Shown: positions 36,585 through 45,593 of the stretch, piece after piece | How positions within the stretch are numbered: position 1 is the stretch's first letter | Layout: every line of letters starts with the position of its first letter | Assembly (NCBI RefSeq): GCF_006716315.1 | Contig: NZ_VFOV01000001.1 | Location: 2,930,501-2,994,500 of the forward strand | DNA: 64,000 bases | Direction: 5' to 3' | DNA from: Nocardioides albertanoniae | GTDB taxonomy: Bacteria; Actinomycetota; Actinomycetes; Propionibacteriales; Nocardioidaceae | Made by a program: the position numbers and the translations under genes | The notes under the pieces: generated by a model | Database searches by the model: none | Told to the model about the DNA's origin: nothing | The model's input: only the letters and a program-made list of their open reading frames with translations

Positions 36585-37865
36585 ATGACTGCGGACCTTG
36601 CCTATGTGGTGGCCGGCGCCAGCCTGCTGCTGGCCATCGTGCTGCCCGACCTCCTCAGCCGCTGGGCTGTCTCGGCGCCGATGGTGCTGGTCGGGGTCGG
36701 CATGCTGATCGGGCTCACCCCGCTCCCCGACGGGCTGCCGCTGGACCCGCAGGAGAACCGCGTGGTCATCGAGCACGTCACCGAGCTGGTCGTCATCGTG
36801 GCGCTGATGGGAGTCGGGCTCGCGCTCGACCGTCCCCTCGACATCCGCCGCTGGGCGAGCTGGCGCCGATGGTCGCCGACGTGGCGGCTGCTGGCGATCG
36901 GGATGCCGCTCACGATCGCCTCGATCGCTCTCCTCGGCTGGGCGGCCGGGCTTGCCCCCGCCGTGGCGGTGCTGCTGGGCGCGGCCCTGGCGCCCACCGA
37001 CCCCGTGCTCGCCTCCGACGTGCAGGTGGCCGGGCCGCAGACCGGTGACCACGAGGTCGACGAGAGCGACGAGCTCCGGTTCGCGCTCACCTCCGAGGCA
37101 GGCCTCAACGACGGGCTCGCCTTCCCGTTCGTCTACGTCGCCATCCTGCTCGCCACCGAAGGCGCCGTGTCCCACTGGGCGCTGGAGTGGGTGGGCCACT
37201 ACCTGCTGGCCAAGGTGCTGATCGGCGTCCTCGCCGGGATCGTCATGGGCAAGGTGCTCGCCTACGTCGCGTTCCGCTCCGGTCACCGCTCCCTGCGCGT
37301 GGCCGAGCGCGGTGAGTCGTTGCTGGCGCTCGCGGCACTGATCGCGACGTACGGCGTCGCCGAGGTGGTCGGCGGCTACGGCTTCCTCGCCGTCTTCGTA
37401 TGCGCCATCTCGTTCCGCTCCGCCGAGCGCTCCCACGACTATCACGCGGCCATGCACGAGGTGGCCGAGCGGCTCGAGCGGCTGCTGACGCTCTTCGTGC
37501 TGCTCTTCCTCGGGATGGCGCTCACCCGCGGCCTGCTCGAGGCCCTCGACTGGCGTGGCATCGCCATCGGGCTGGCCCTGATCCTGGTCGTACGCCCCGC
37601 GGCCGGCATCGTGGCGCTCACCCCGTGGCCCGGCCGGAGCCAGGGCGCGGCCGCGCTCACCGGCGGCCAACGGTGGGCCACGGCGTTCTTCGGGGTGCGC
37701 GGGGTCGGATCGATCTACTACCTTGCCTACGCCTCCGGCGAGAGCGACCTGCTGGCCCAGGACTGGCTGTGGTCGACCGTCGCCTTCACCGTCGTCGCCT
37801 CCGTGCTCATCCACGGCGTGCTCGCCACCCCGGTCATGGCCCGCATCGACCCCGCCCGAGGCTGA
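36585..37865 (+). CDS. Cation:proton antiporter (CPA1/NhaP family)
   Basis: A 426-residue membrane protein with about 12 helices. LGAALAPTDPVLASDVQV carries the TD-P motif and SEAGLNDGLAFPFVY the ND motif of CPA1 antiporters, the ion-binding site. It exchanges Na+ or K+ for protons for pH and salt balance. ATG at 36585. It converges on the MFS gene with only 3 nt between the stops. Confidence 0.93.
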   Translation: MTADLAYVVAGASLLLAIVLPDLLSRWAVSAPMVLVGVGMLIGLTPLPDGLPLDPQENRVVIEHVTELVVIVALMGVGLALDRPLDIRRWASWRRWSPTWRLLAIGMPLTIASIALLGWAAGLAPAVAVLLGAALAPTDPVLASDVQVAGPQTGDHEVDESDELRFALTSEAGLNDGLAFPFVYVAILLATEGAVSHWALEWVGHYLLAKVLIGVLAGIVMGKVLAYVAFRSGHRSLRVAERGESLLALAALIATYGVAEVVGGYGFLAVFVCAISFRSAERSHDYHAAMHEVAERLERLLTLFVLLFLGMALTRGLLEALDWRGIAIGLALILVVRPAAGIVALTPWPGRSQGAAALTGGQRWATAFFGVRGVGSIYYLAYASGESDLLAQDWLWSTVAFTVVASVLIHGVLATPVMARIDPARG

Positions 37866-37868
37866 GCC

Positions 37869-39317
37869 TCACCGGTCGGCGGCGGTGAGCGGCTTGGCGA
37901 TGTTCTCCAGCGACTGGCCCTCGGCCTTCACCCCGAGCACCGCCTCGGCGATACCGCCCAGGATCATCAGGACTGCCCCGATGAAGTAGCCCACGGCGAT
38001 CCCGGTGATGTCGTCACCGGCCGATGCCCTCTCGATCAGCCACCCGAACAGCAGCGGTCCGCTGATCCCGCCGGCGGCGGTGCCGATGGCGTAGAAGAAG
38101 GCGATGCACAGCGCCCGGGTCTCCATCGGGAAGACCTCGCTCGCGGTCAGGTAGGCCGCGCTGGCACCCGCAGAGGCGATGAAGAAGATGACGGCTCCCG
38201 CGACCGTGAGCGTGACCGCGTCGAAGCTTCCGAGGAAGAAGCCGGCCAGCCCGAGCAGCAGACCGGAGACGACGTAGGTGCCGGTGATCATCGGCACCCT
38301 GCCGAGCTTGTCGAACAACGGGCTCAGCAGCAGCGCACCGGCGAAGTTGCTGACCGCGAAGATCGCCAGGAACCAGCCGGTCTGCTCGACCCCGAGGAAG
38401 GTGGTCAGGGTGTCGCCGTAGGTGAAGAAGAAGGCGTTGTAGAGGAAGGCCTGGCCGACGAACAGGGCGAAGCACAAGATCGTACGCCGCGGATACATCG
38501 TGAACACGGTGCGCGCGATCAGCCCCAGCCCGATCGTGGTGCGCTGCCTGATCGTGATCGTCTCGCCGACCGTCGGCAGGTCGTGGCCGGTCTCGGCACG
38601 CACCCTCTTCTCGATGTCGGCGACGATCTTCTCGCCGTCGTCCTCGCGCCCGTGGATGAAGAGCCAGCGTGGGCTCTCGGGCACGTTCTTGCGCACGAAG
38701 AGGATGCCGAGCGCGAGCACCGCGCCCAACGCGAAAGCGATCCGCCAGCCCCAGGCCGGATCGATCACCGCCTCGTTGAGCAGGAGCACGGTGAGCAGCG
38801 AGCCGCCGGCTGCGCCGATCCAGAACGATCCGTTGATGGCGACGTCGACCCGGCCCCGATACCTGGCGGGGATCAGCTCGTCGATAGCGGAGTTGATCGC
38901 GGCGTACTCGCCCCCGATGCCGGTGCCCGTGATGAAGCGGCAGGCGAAGTACCACAGCGGGTTCATCGAGAACGCGGTGAGCACGGTGCCGGCGAGATAG
39001 ACGCCGAGGGTGATCATGAACAGCTTCTTGCGACCGAACCTGTCGGTGAGCTGCCCGAAGAAGAGGGCGCCGAGGCACGCGCCGGCCACGTAGATCGCCC
39101 CGGCGATCCCGATCTCGGAGCTGGACATCCCCAGCCCGGTGCCCTCCGGTTTGAGGGCTGCCGACATCGAGCCCACGATGGTGACCTCGAGACCGTCGAG
39201 GATCCACACGGTCCCCAGGCCGATCACGATCATCCAATGCCATCGTGCCCACGGCATCCGGTCCAGACGAGCCGGGATGTCAGTGGTGATCGTGCCGGTC
39301 TGTGCTCCGGACGCCAT
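37869..39317 (-). CDS. MFS transporter, sugar-porter/metabolite:H+ symporter type
   Basis: A 482-residue transporter with 12 helices. FGQLTDRFGRKKLFMITLGVY carries the D-R-x-G-R-R/K signature after helix 2. GTGIGGEYAAINSAIDELIP and NVPESPRWL match the sugar/organic acid porter group (COG0477, SP or MHS type). ATG at 39317 has a GGAGG site 7 nt upstream. Substrate unknown. Confidence 0.9.
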   Translation of the reverse strand: MASGAQTGTITTDIPARLDRMPWARWHWMIVIGLGTVWILDGLEVTIVGSMSAALKPEGTGLGMSSSEIGIAGAIYVAGACLGALFFGQLTDRFGRKKLFMITLGVYLAGTVLTAFSMNPLWYFACRFITGTGIGGEYAAINSAIDELIPARYRGRVDVAINGSFWIGAAGGSLLTVLLLNEAVIDPAWGWRIAFALGAVLALGILFVRKNVPESPRWLFIHGREDDGEKIVADIEKRVRAETGHDLPTVGETITIRQRTTIGLGLIARTVFTMYPRRTILCFALFVGQAFLYNAFFFTYGDTLTTFLGVEQTGWFLAIFAVSNFAGALLLSPLFDKLGRVPMITGTYVVSGLLLGLAGFFLGSFDAVTLTVAGAVIFFIASAGASAAYLTASEVFPMETRALCIAFFYAIGTAAGGISGPLLFGWLIERASAGDDITGIAVGYFIGAVLMILGGIAEAVLGVKAEGQSLENIAKPLTAADR

Positions 39318-39488
39318 GCGACCGCCTCCTTGCCTCGATGGCGGGCCGGTACCCGTCGAGCGGCGTTCGCAACCCTGTCGGCCCGCGATCTCGATGTATG
39401 CGATCGCGGCAGATGGGTACGGGTAAAGAAACAGGTGTCGCCGACCGGCGGCCCTGATGCCCCCACTCGACACAGAACGGAGCCAGAC

Positions 39489-39551
39489 ATGTTGAGCAAC
39501 CCAACCTTCGACTCCTCGTTCGCCGAACAGGCAGGTGATCGCCATGGCTGA
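39489..39551 (+). CDS. Possible 20-residue leader peptide upstream of the holin-like gene
   Basis: MLSNPTFDSSFAEQAGDRHG has a GGAG site 6 nt before its ATG and its stop overlaps the holin-like start at 39544. This would couple translation. It may simply be chance coding. Confidence 0.35.
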   Translation: MLSNPTFDSSFAEQAGDRHG

Positions 39552-40002
39552 GGGCACCGGGACCTCACCAGTCCAGACCTCCACCACCCCCAACAACTCC
39601 GCGCCGGTCAGCGCGGAGACCGAGGCGTCGATGGGCGAGCTCGTCCAGCGGCTCACGGAGCAGTCGACCAGGCTGGTGCACAGCGAGCTGGAGCTCGCGA
39701 AGGCCGAGATCGCGGCCAAGGGCAAGCACGCAGGTGTCGGAGCCGGCCTCTTCGGCGGCGCCGGCCTCATCACGCTCTACGGTCTCGGCGCGTTGATCAC
39801 CGCCGGCATCCTGGCGCTGGCGCTGGTCGTGCCCGCCTGGGCGAGCGCACTGATCGTCGCGGTGGTGCTCTTCGTCATCGCCGGGATCGGCGCCCTGATC
39901 GGCAAGAAGCAGGTCTCCCAGGCGACACCCGCCGCCCCGGAGAAGACCATCGACAGTGTCAAACGTGACGTTGGCACCATGAAGGGAGGTGGGTCGTCAT
40001 GA
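39544..40002 (+). CDS. Phage holin family-like membrane protein (holin superfamily III)
   Basis: A 152-residue protein. A soluble helical part (ASMGELVQRLTEQSTRLVHS) is followed by two membrane helices (GLITLYGLGALITAGILALA and the next one). Actinobacterial chromosomes often carry this gene beside a DUF3618 gene; despite the name it is not thought to be phage-derived here, since no other phage gene is present. ATG at 39544 with AGGTGA 6 nt upstream. The stop overlaps the next start (ATGA). Confidence 0.82.
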   Translation: MAEGTGTSPVQTSTTPNNSAPVSAETEASMGELVQRLTEQSTRLVHSELELAKAEIAAKGKHAGVGAGLFGGAGLITLYGLGALITAGILALALVVPAWASALIVAVVLFVIAGIGALIGKKQVSQATPAAPEKTIDSVKRDVGTMKGGGSS

Positions 40003-40373
40003 CCGCACCGAAGCACTCAGGTGGGACCGGCGCCGGGGGCAGGAAGCCGGGCGTCGAGGCCATCCAGGCCGACATCGAGCAGACCCGCGAGCAGCTCGGC
40101 GAGACAGTCGACGAGCTCGCCGCCAAGCTCGATGTGAAGTCCAAGACCAAGGCCCGCGCGGCCGACGTCAAGAGCCAGGCCAACGAGAAGGCCAAGCTGG
40201 TCCAAGAGCGTGCCACCGAGCTCGGCCAGTCGGCCAAGGACTCCGCGACCGACTCCCAGGGCAACCCGAAGCCCTCGGTGCTCGGGGGTGCCGCGAGTGT
40301 CGCCGCGGTGGTGCTCGGCGTGATCGTGCTCGCCTCGATCCGCAAGAAGCGTCGCGGAAGCCACGGCTCCTAG
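39999..40373 (+). CDS. DUF3618 protein
   Basis: A 124-residue protein: IQADIEQTREQLGETVDELAAKLDVK is the DUF3618 signature, followed by a charged helix and one C-terminal membrane helix (AASVAAVVLGVIVLASI) with a KKRR tail. It probably sits at the membrane with the holin-like protein. The pair has been linked to envelope stress by context in other actinobacteria. Confidence 0.9.
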   Translation: MTAPKHSGGTGAGGRKPGVEAIQADIEQTREQLGETVDELAAKLDVKSKTKARAADVKSQANEKAKLVQERATELGQSAKDSATDSQGNPKPSVLGGAASVAAVVLGVIVLASIRKKRRGSHGS

Positions 40374-40393
40374 CCGGCGCGATCTGAACTGCG

Positions 40394-40427
40394 AGTCGGC
40401 ACGGTTGGGCGACCAACCGTGCCGACT
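40394..40427. terminator. Bidirectional terminator hairpin
   Basis: Perfect 15-bp stem (AGTCGGCACGGTTGG and complement) with loop GCGA, followed by TTGTTCG, between the convergent DUF3618 and TetR genes. Confidence 0.85.
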
Positions 40428-40466
40428 TGTTCGTGCCGTGGGCGTCCCTTGGGCCGGCGCCGCCCG

Positions 40467-41102
40467 TTAGTTCGCCCGATAGGCACGAACGAACGTTCGT
40501 ACGCCTTCCACGATCAGTCGCTCCACCCGGTCGTCCTTACCGGCATTGGCTGAGCCGAGACGATCGATGGCGACCCCGAACGTGAGGGCGAGGAACTGGT
40601 CGGCGGCGAGGCGGGGGTCGGAGACCTCGAGCAGGCCGGCGTCAGCGAGCGTGGAGAGTCGTTCGGCGATGGCCTCGTCGGGCGCATCGGCCAGGGAGTT
40701 GTAGGCGGGCTCTGGGAGGTGGGCGGACTCAGCCAGCACCAGGCGATGCAGCGCGGCATACTCGGTCGAGCCGAGCATGTCGGTGGCGATGCGCAATGCG
40801 AAGGTGACGAGCGCACCCTCGACCTGCGCGATCGTGGCCGGGGCTTCGGGGATCGTCTCGTCGAGAGTGCGTCGGACCGTGGCGACCAGCGACTCCCCCA
40901 CCGCGTCCACGACGGCGCGCAGCAGCTGCTGCTTGTCGCCGAAGTAGTCATACACGGTGCGCTTCGACACCTCGGCCCGGGCAGCGATCGCATCGACGCT
41001 GGAGCGGTCGAAGCCGTCGGCGAGGAAGAGCTCCCTGGCTGCGACGAGGATCGCAGCCCGCTTCTGTGCCGATCCGGCACGCAGCGTCTTGGTCGTCGTC
41101 AT
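40467..41102 (-). CDS. TetR family transcriptional regulator
   Basis: A 211-residue repressor. AARELFLADGFDRSSVDAIA and ARAEVSKRTVYDYFGDKQQL form the TetR helix-turn-helix; the C-terminal domain resembles the AefR/TetR_C group. It is divergent from the MFS efflux gene, with a 16-bp near-perfect palindrome between the two starts, so it likely controls both. Inducer unknown. Confidence 0.94.
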   Translation of the reverse strand: MTTTKTLRAGSAQKRAAILVAARELFLADGFDRSSVDAIAARAEVSKRTVYDYFGDKQQLLRAVVDAVGESLVATVRRTLDETIPEAPATIAQVEGALVTFALRIATDMLGSTEYAALHRLVLAESAHLPEPAYNSLADAPDEAIAERLSTLADAGLLEVSDPRLAADQFLALTFGVAIDRLGSANAGKDDRVERLIVEGVRTFVRAYRAN

Positions 41103-41121
41103 GGGTCGATCTTAGGTCACC

Positions 41122-41137
41122 TACACTGTACGGTGTA
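41122..41137. promoter_or_regulatory. TetR-type operator between regulator and efflux gene
   Basis: TACACTGTACGGTGTA is symmetric at 14 of 16 positions. Outer repeats CCTACACT and AGTGTAGG (41120-41144) frame it. TACACT could also serve as a -10 box. Confidence 0.75.
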
Positions 41138-41208
41138 GTGTAGGAATCGAATCGGCGCCTGCCACCACCGCAGCGCCGCCCCACGACCGCATCGATCTCG
41201 GAGACAAC

Positions 41209-42606
41209 ATGTCCACGACCTCGGCACCGCCTAGACGTGTCGGAAGGGCTGGCATCTCAGCCCTCGGTGTGCTGGCCGTCGCCACCGGAGCGCTGGAGTC
41301 GGTGGTGACGCCGACGCTCCCCCTCCTGCAGCGTGAGCTCGACATGACCCCCGCCGACGGTGCGCTGCTCAGCATCGTCCTGCTGATCACCGGCGCGCTC
41401 ATCACGCCGGTCGCCGGGAAGCTGGGCGACCGCTTCGGCGGCAGGAAGATCCTCACCCGCCTGATGACGGTCGTCGCGGTCGGCGGGCTGGTCTCCGCCC
41501 TCGCACCGAGCCTGCCGTTCCTGCTTCTCGGCCAGGTTCTGCAGGGTGCGATGGTGGGCGCGCTGCCGCTCTCCTTCATCCTGGCCCGCAAGCATCTGCC
41601 CGCCGAGGAGTCGAAGGTCGCCATCGGCGTCATCAGCGGGCTCTTCGTGGGCGGCGGGATGGTCGGCACGCTCGCCGCCGGACCGGTCGCCGAAGGGCTC
41701 TCCCGCCACTGGATGTTCGCGATCCCCACCTTCGTCGTCATCGCCGCCACCGTCGCGGTGAGCCGTCTGCTGCCGACAGACGAGCCCGGCCAGACAGACA
41801 AGACCCGGCTCGACTGGGCGGGGCTGCTGCTCCTGAGCGGCGCCCTGGTCACCCTGATGCTCGCCCTGTCGCTGGCACCCGAGGTCGCCTCCCGCCCGCT
41901 CGCACTGCTCGGGCTGCTCGTGCTGCTCGGAGGGCTGGTGATCGGATGGATCGCCGTCGAGCGGCGCGCCGCCGCACCGATGGTGGACCTCCGCATGCTG
42001 GCGCTGCCCACGATGTGGCGATCATGCGTGCTGACGTTCGTGATCTGTGTCGGCACCTCGGCAGCGATCTACCTCGTCCCCCAGCTGCTCGCCGTGCCCA
42101 CCGCCGACTACGGCTTCGGGGCGAGCGCCACCGAGATCGGGCTCCTCCTGCTCCCGGGGGCAGTGGCCGCCGCGGTCGCCGGCCCGGTCAGCGGCGTCGG
42201 CGTGCGTCGGCTCGGTCCGCGTGCCGTCGTCACGATCGGGATCGTCCTGCTGGTCACCGGACTGATCGGCGTCGCGATGGTCCACACCGAGGTCTGGCAC
42301 ATCGTCGTCGCGAAGACACTGATCGCGTTCGCGAGCGGTCTGTGTGTCACCGCCCTGGTCACCAACGTCGCGACCTCCGTCGCCGAGAGCGACACCGGCA
42401 TCGCCTCGAGCCTGGTCCTGGTCACCCGCGTCGTCGGGTATGCCGTCGGTGCCCAGATCAGCGGAGCCCTCCTCACCGTCTCCACACCGTCAGGATCGAG
42501 CGTCCCCGCCGAGTCGGCCTTCGTCACCGGGTTCGTGCTCGCCGGCATCGTCAGCGCCCTGGCCATCATCGTCACCCGCACCATGAAGAAAGAAGTGACC
42601 TCATGA
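41209..42606 (+). CDS. MFS efflux transporter, DHA2 (14-helix) type
   Basis: A 465-residue transporter with 13-14 helices. VTPTLPLLQRELDMTPADGALL and GKLGDRFGGRKIL (motif A) point to the drug:H+ antiporter-2 group. It ends in a KKEVTS tail and overlaps the monooxygenase start by ATGA, giving an export-plus-inactivation cassette. Confidence 0.9.
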   Translation: MSTTSAPPRRVGRAGISALGVLAVATGALESVVTPTLPLLQRELDMTPADGALLSIVLLITGALITPVAGKLGDRFGGRKILTRLMTVVAVGGLVSALAPSLPFLLLGQVLQGAMVGALPLSFILARKHLPAEESKVAIGVISGLFVGGGMVGTLAAGPVAEGLSRHWMFAIPTFVVIAATVAVSRLLPTDEPGQTDKTRLDWAGLLLLSGALVTLMLALSLAPEVASRPLALLGLLVLLGGLVIGWIAVERRAAAPMVDLRMLALPTMWRSCVLTFVICVGTSAAIYLVPQLLAVPTADYGFGASATEIGLLLLPGAVAAAVAGPVSGVGVRRLGPRAVVTIGIVLLVTGLIGVAMVHTEVWHIVVAKTLIAFASGLCVTALVTNVATSVAESDTGIASSLVLVTRVVGYAVGAQISGALLTVSTPSGSSVPAESAFVTGFVLAGIVSALAIIVTRTMKKEVTS

Positions 42607-43820
42607 CCCATCTCACCCAGTCCGACGACACCCGGCGCCGCCCGAGCCGCAAGGTCCTGATCTCCGGCGCCAGCGTCGCCGGCACCACACTCGCCTACTG
42701 GCTCAACCGACACGGGATCGAGGTCACCGTCGTCGAGAAGGCCGCCGGCGTGCGCAGCGGCGGATATCCCATCGACGTACGCGGCACCGCCCTCGAAGTG
42801 GTCCGCAGGATGGGGGTCCTGCTGCGGCTGCAGAAGGCCCACGTCGACCTGCGCAGGTTCACCTTCGTCGACGCCGACGGCGACCAGATCACCTCGGTCT
42901 CACCGCAGTCCGTCACCGGTGGCCAGGTGAACGACCTCGAGGTACGCCGCGGCGATCTGACCGACGCTCTCTACGCCACCGTCCGCGACGACGTCGAGTT
43001 CCTCTTCGACGACTCCATCGCCGTCCTCGACCAGTCCACGCACGGCGTCACCATCACCTTCGCGAGCGGTGCCGTACGCGAGTTCGACCTGGTCATCGGC
43101 GCCGACGGCCTCCACTCCAACACCCGTGGGCTCGCCTTCGGCCCCGAGGCGCAGTTCCACCGTTACCTCGGCCGCTGCTTCGCGATCTTCACCATGCCCA
43201 ACAGCCTCGGCCTCTCCCACGAGAGCCTCATCTGGAACACCCCGGGCCGCGCCGCCGCCATCTACGCCGTCGACGAGGCCGAGCCGGTGCACGGCTTCCT
43301 CACCTTCGCCCGCTCCGAACAGCCCTTCGACGTCTTCCGCGACCTCGACGCCCAGCGCACCCTGGTCACCGATGTCTTCGCCGACGCCGGCTGGGAGGTG
43401 CCGGGCATGCTGAAGGCGATGCACGAGTCCGACGACATCTTCTTCGACGCGGTCAGCCAGATCCGCATGTCTCGGTGGTCATCGGGCCGCGTCGCGCTGG
43501 CCGGCGACGCTGCGTACGCACCATCGTTCCTCACCGGACAGGGCACCAGTCTCGCCCTCGTCGGCGCCTACATGCTCGCCGACGCGATCGCCACACAGGA
43601 TCACCTCTCGGCCTTCGACACCTACGAGCAGACGACCCGTGGATTCGTCACCGACAACCAGGATCTCCTCGAGACGGGCAGCACCACGCTGTTCCCCACC
43701 ACGCCGGAGGCTCTGGCGCAACGAGACGACCAGCTCCGCAACCTCAGCCGGCTACCGGCATCGCAGCCACACCCGGCTCACTCGAGCCTCGTCCTGCCCG
43801 ACCTGGTGCCGACGACCTGA
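42603..43820 (+). CDS. FAD-dependent monooxygenase (TetX/PHBH-like)
   Basis: A 405-residue class A flavoprotein hydroxylase. KVLISGASVAGTTLAYWL is the FAD dinucleotide loop, DLVIGADGLHSNTR the DG motif, and VALAGDAAYAPSFLTGQG the GD motif. Relatives hydroxylate aromatic compounds or inactivate drugs such as tetracycline and rifampicin. The link to an efflux pump and a TetR repressor makes an antibiotic or natural-product substrate likely. Confidence 0.9.
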   Translation: MTHLTQSDDTRRRPSRKVLISGASVAGTTLAYWLNRHGIEVTVVEKAAGVRSGGYPIDVRGTALEVVRRMGVLLRLQKAHVDLRRFTFVDADGDQITSVSPQSVTGGQVNDLEVRRGDLTDALYATVRDDVEFLFDDSIAVLDQSTHGVTITFASGAVREFDLVIGADGLHSNTRGLAFGPEAQFHRYLGRCFAIFTMPNSLGLSHESLIWNTPGRAAAIYAVDEAEPVHGFLTFARSEQPFDVFRDLDAQRTLVTDVFADAGWEVPGMLKAMHESDDIFFDAVSQIRMSRWSSGRVALAGDAAYAPSFLTGQGTSLALVGAYMLADAIATQDHLSAFDTYEQTTRGFVTDNQDLLETGSTTLFPTTPEALAQRDDQLRNLSRLPASQPHPAHSSLVLPDLVPTT

Positions 43821-43830
43821 ACGGCGGCGG

Positions 43831-44145
43831 TCAGCCCCGAGCATCGAGCGCGGCGCGCCGCTCGTGCAGGCGCTGCTGGGCGGCGGGCAGATAGGCCAGG
43901 CACGGCGCCTCGGCGTCCGGGTGCTTCTCCTTGAGGTGGAAGATCCACCGGTCCATCGCCGCCATGAAGCCGTTGTCGTCGCCGGGGCGGTAGGCGGACC
44001 ACGGACGATCTCCCTTGGCCGTGCACACGGTGCAACTCACCTTGTAGACGAACTGCTGGTCGGCGCCGACGTCGATCTTCACCTTCGCCAGCGGACCGGC
44101 CTCGATCGCCGCCTTCCGCTCCCGCGCCGAACGACTCGCCACCAT
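43831..44145 (-). CDS. Hypothetical protein with one Cys pair (104 aa)
   Basis: Reads MVASRSARERKAAIEAGPLA, then KVSCTVCTAKGDRPWSAYRP with a C-x-x-C, and WIFHLKEKHPDAEAPCLAYL. The Cys and His residues (C-x2-C ... H-x4-H-x5-C region) could hold zinc. ATG at 44145 with a GGAG-rich region before it. No family recognised. Confidence 0.55.
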   Translation of the reverse strand: MVASRSARERKAAIEAGPLAKVKIDVGADQQFVYKVSCTVCTAKGDRPWSAYRPGDDNGFMAAMDRWIFHLKEKHPDAEAPCLAYLPAAQQRLHERRAALDARG

Positions 44146-44308
44146 CTCCACCACTCCCCTGACCGATCCGTACGTTGCCCGGACCGTCGGCCTCGAACCT
44201 CTCGACCAGCCTAGTGCCCGCAGCCTGCGGACCGGGTTCCGGCGCAGCGCGCGGGGCGGCCACCACAGGAAAACAGTAACTTGTTCTCGTTCTCCTCGTT
44301 GAGGAGCC

Positions 44309-45241
44309 ATGCGGCGTACGACGATCATCACGACGACCCTTGCCCTGCTGATGGTCTGGTTCACCGGGTCGGCCGCCCAGGCGGCCGACGAGCCGCACCC
44401 GGTCAACTACAACTTCCTCGAGAACGCCGCGATGTACGGCGCGCAGCCCTCGGCACCGGGGCAGAACATCTGGTCCTGCAAGCCGACCGAGGCCCACCCG
44501 CGACCGGTCGTGCTCGTGCACGGCACCGCAGGCAGTGCGGCCGGCAACTGGGGCACGCTCTCGGCCGTGCTGGCCAACGCCGGCTACTGCGTCTTCGCGC
44601 TCACCTACGGCGAGAACCCCGCGCTGACGTCGTCGCCGGTGCCCGTCGGCGGGATGAACAAGATGGAGGACAGCGCGGTCGAGCTCGACGCCTTCGTCGA
44701 CAAGGTGCTGAAGGCGACCGGCACCTCGAAGGTCGACCTCGTCGGTCACTCGCAGGGCACCTTGATGCCGGCCTACTACGCGAAGTTCCTCGACGGCGCC
44801 GCGAAGATCGACCACTACGTGAGCCTCGCGCCGGTCTGGCACGGCGGCGGCGTATCGACCCTGGGCCAGCTCATGGTCGCCGGCGCCGCCTACGGCTTCA
44901 AGGCCGAAGACGTCTTGCCGATCGCCCAGTTCGGCCCCGAGGTGATCTCCGGGTCGCCGTTCATGAACAAGATCCGCGAGGGCGGAGCCGCCGTCGCGGG
45001 CGTGCGCTACACCAACATTGTCACGAAGTACGACGAGGTGGTCGTGCCCTACACCAGCGGCATCGAGCCCGGCATGAAGAACGTCGTGCTCCAGGACCAC
45101 TGTGCCAAGGACTACTCCGACCACCTGCAGATCCCGTCGAGCCCCAATGCGATCCGGCTCGTGCAGAACGCTCTCGACCCTGCCCACGCGGAGCCGGTCG
45201 AGTGCCGCCGCGTGCTTCCCGTCAACGGTTTCGTCTACTGA
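44309..45241 (+). CDS. Secreted lipase / triacylglycerol hydrolase (lipase class 2-like)
   Basis: A 310-residue protein with a signal peptide (RRTTIITTTLALLMVWFTGS then AAQA-A, cleavage near residue 26). VVLVHGTAGSAAGNWG is the oxyanion-hole region, GHSQG at 146-150 holds the nucleophile Ser148, and TKYDEVV and DYSDHLQ hold the likely Asp and His. Cysteines at about 57, 94, 272 and 304 may form disulfides. It hydrolyses acylglycerols outside the cell. Confidence 0.92.
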   Translation: MRRTTIITTTLALLMVWFTGSAAQAADEPHPVNYNFLENAAMYGAQPSAPGQNIWSCKPTEAHPRPVVLVHGTAGSAAGNWGTLSAVLANAGYCVFALTYGENPALTSSPVPVGGMNKMEDSAVELDAFVDKVLKATGTSKVDLVGHSQGTLMPAYYAKFLDGAAKIDHYVSLAPVWHGGGVSTLGQLMVAGAAYGFKAEDVLPIAQFGPEVISGSPFMNKIREGGAAVAGVRYTNIVTKYDEVVVPYTSGIEPGMKNVVLQDHCAKDYSDHLQIPSSPNAIRLVQNALDPAHAEPVECRRVLPVNGFVY

Positions 45242-45265
45242 GTGGTCCCCGGCGGCGTCGCCTCG

Positions 45266-45565
45266 TCACCGGAGCCGTTCACGGAGGTGCACGGTGACCT
45301 GGTCGCCGACGCCCTTGCCGATCTGACGGAGCAGCTCGGCCTTGACCGGAAGCTTGTGGGTGCCGTCACCGAGCGGCATGAAGGAGCTGCGGAAGGGCTG
45401 CCCGTCGACCTCTCCCGTGACCTTGACGAGACCGCGGGTGCCGAAGAGCTCGGCCGTCCAGTCGGTCACGACGTAGGTCCATCCGCCGGTCGCGTCGCTC
45501 TTCTGCACGGTGGCGGCGAAGGATGTGTCGATGGCGTGGACGTCGGTGATGGTGCTCGTGTGCAT
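45266..45565 (-). CDS. DUF1905 protein
   Basis: A 99-residue small beta-barrel protein: [38 protein letters not shown] and [12 protein letters not shown] match DUF1905, of unknown function. It follows the ArsR-SRPBCC gene by 28 nt and is likely in its operon. Confidence 0.85.
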   Translation of the reverse strand: MHTSTITDVHAIDTSFAATVQKSDATGGWTYVVTDWTAELFGTRGLVKVTGEVDGQPFRSSFMPLGDGTHKLPVKAELLRQIGKGVGDQVTVHLRERLR

Positions 45566-45593
45566 GATGGTCTCCTCGGTGCTGGTGGTGCGT

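Noticed and set aside
39544-40373. Prophage remnant suggested by the holin family name
   Set aside because: No other phage gene, no integrase and no att-like repeats; the holin-like/DUF3618 pair is a usual chromosomal pair in actinobacteria.
40489-40500. ACGAACGTTCGT palindrome as a TetR operator
   Set aside because: It lies inside the 3' coding end of the TetR gene, and its bases are explained by the codons for VRTFVRA.
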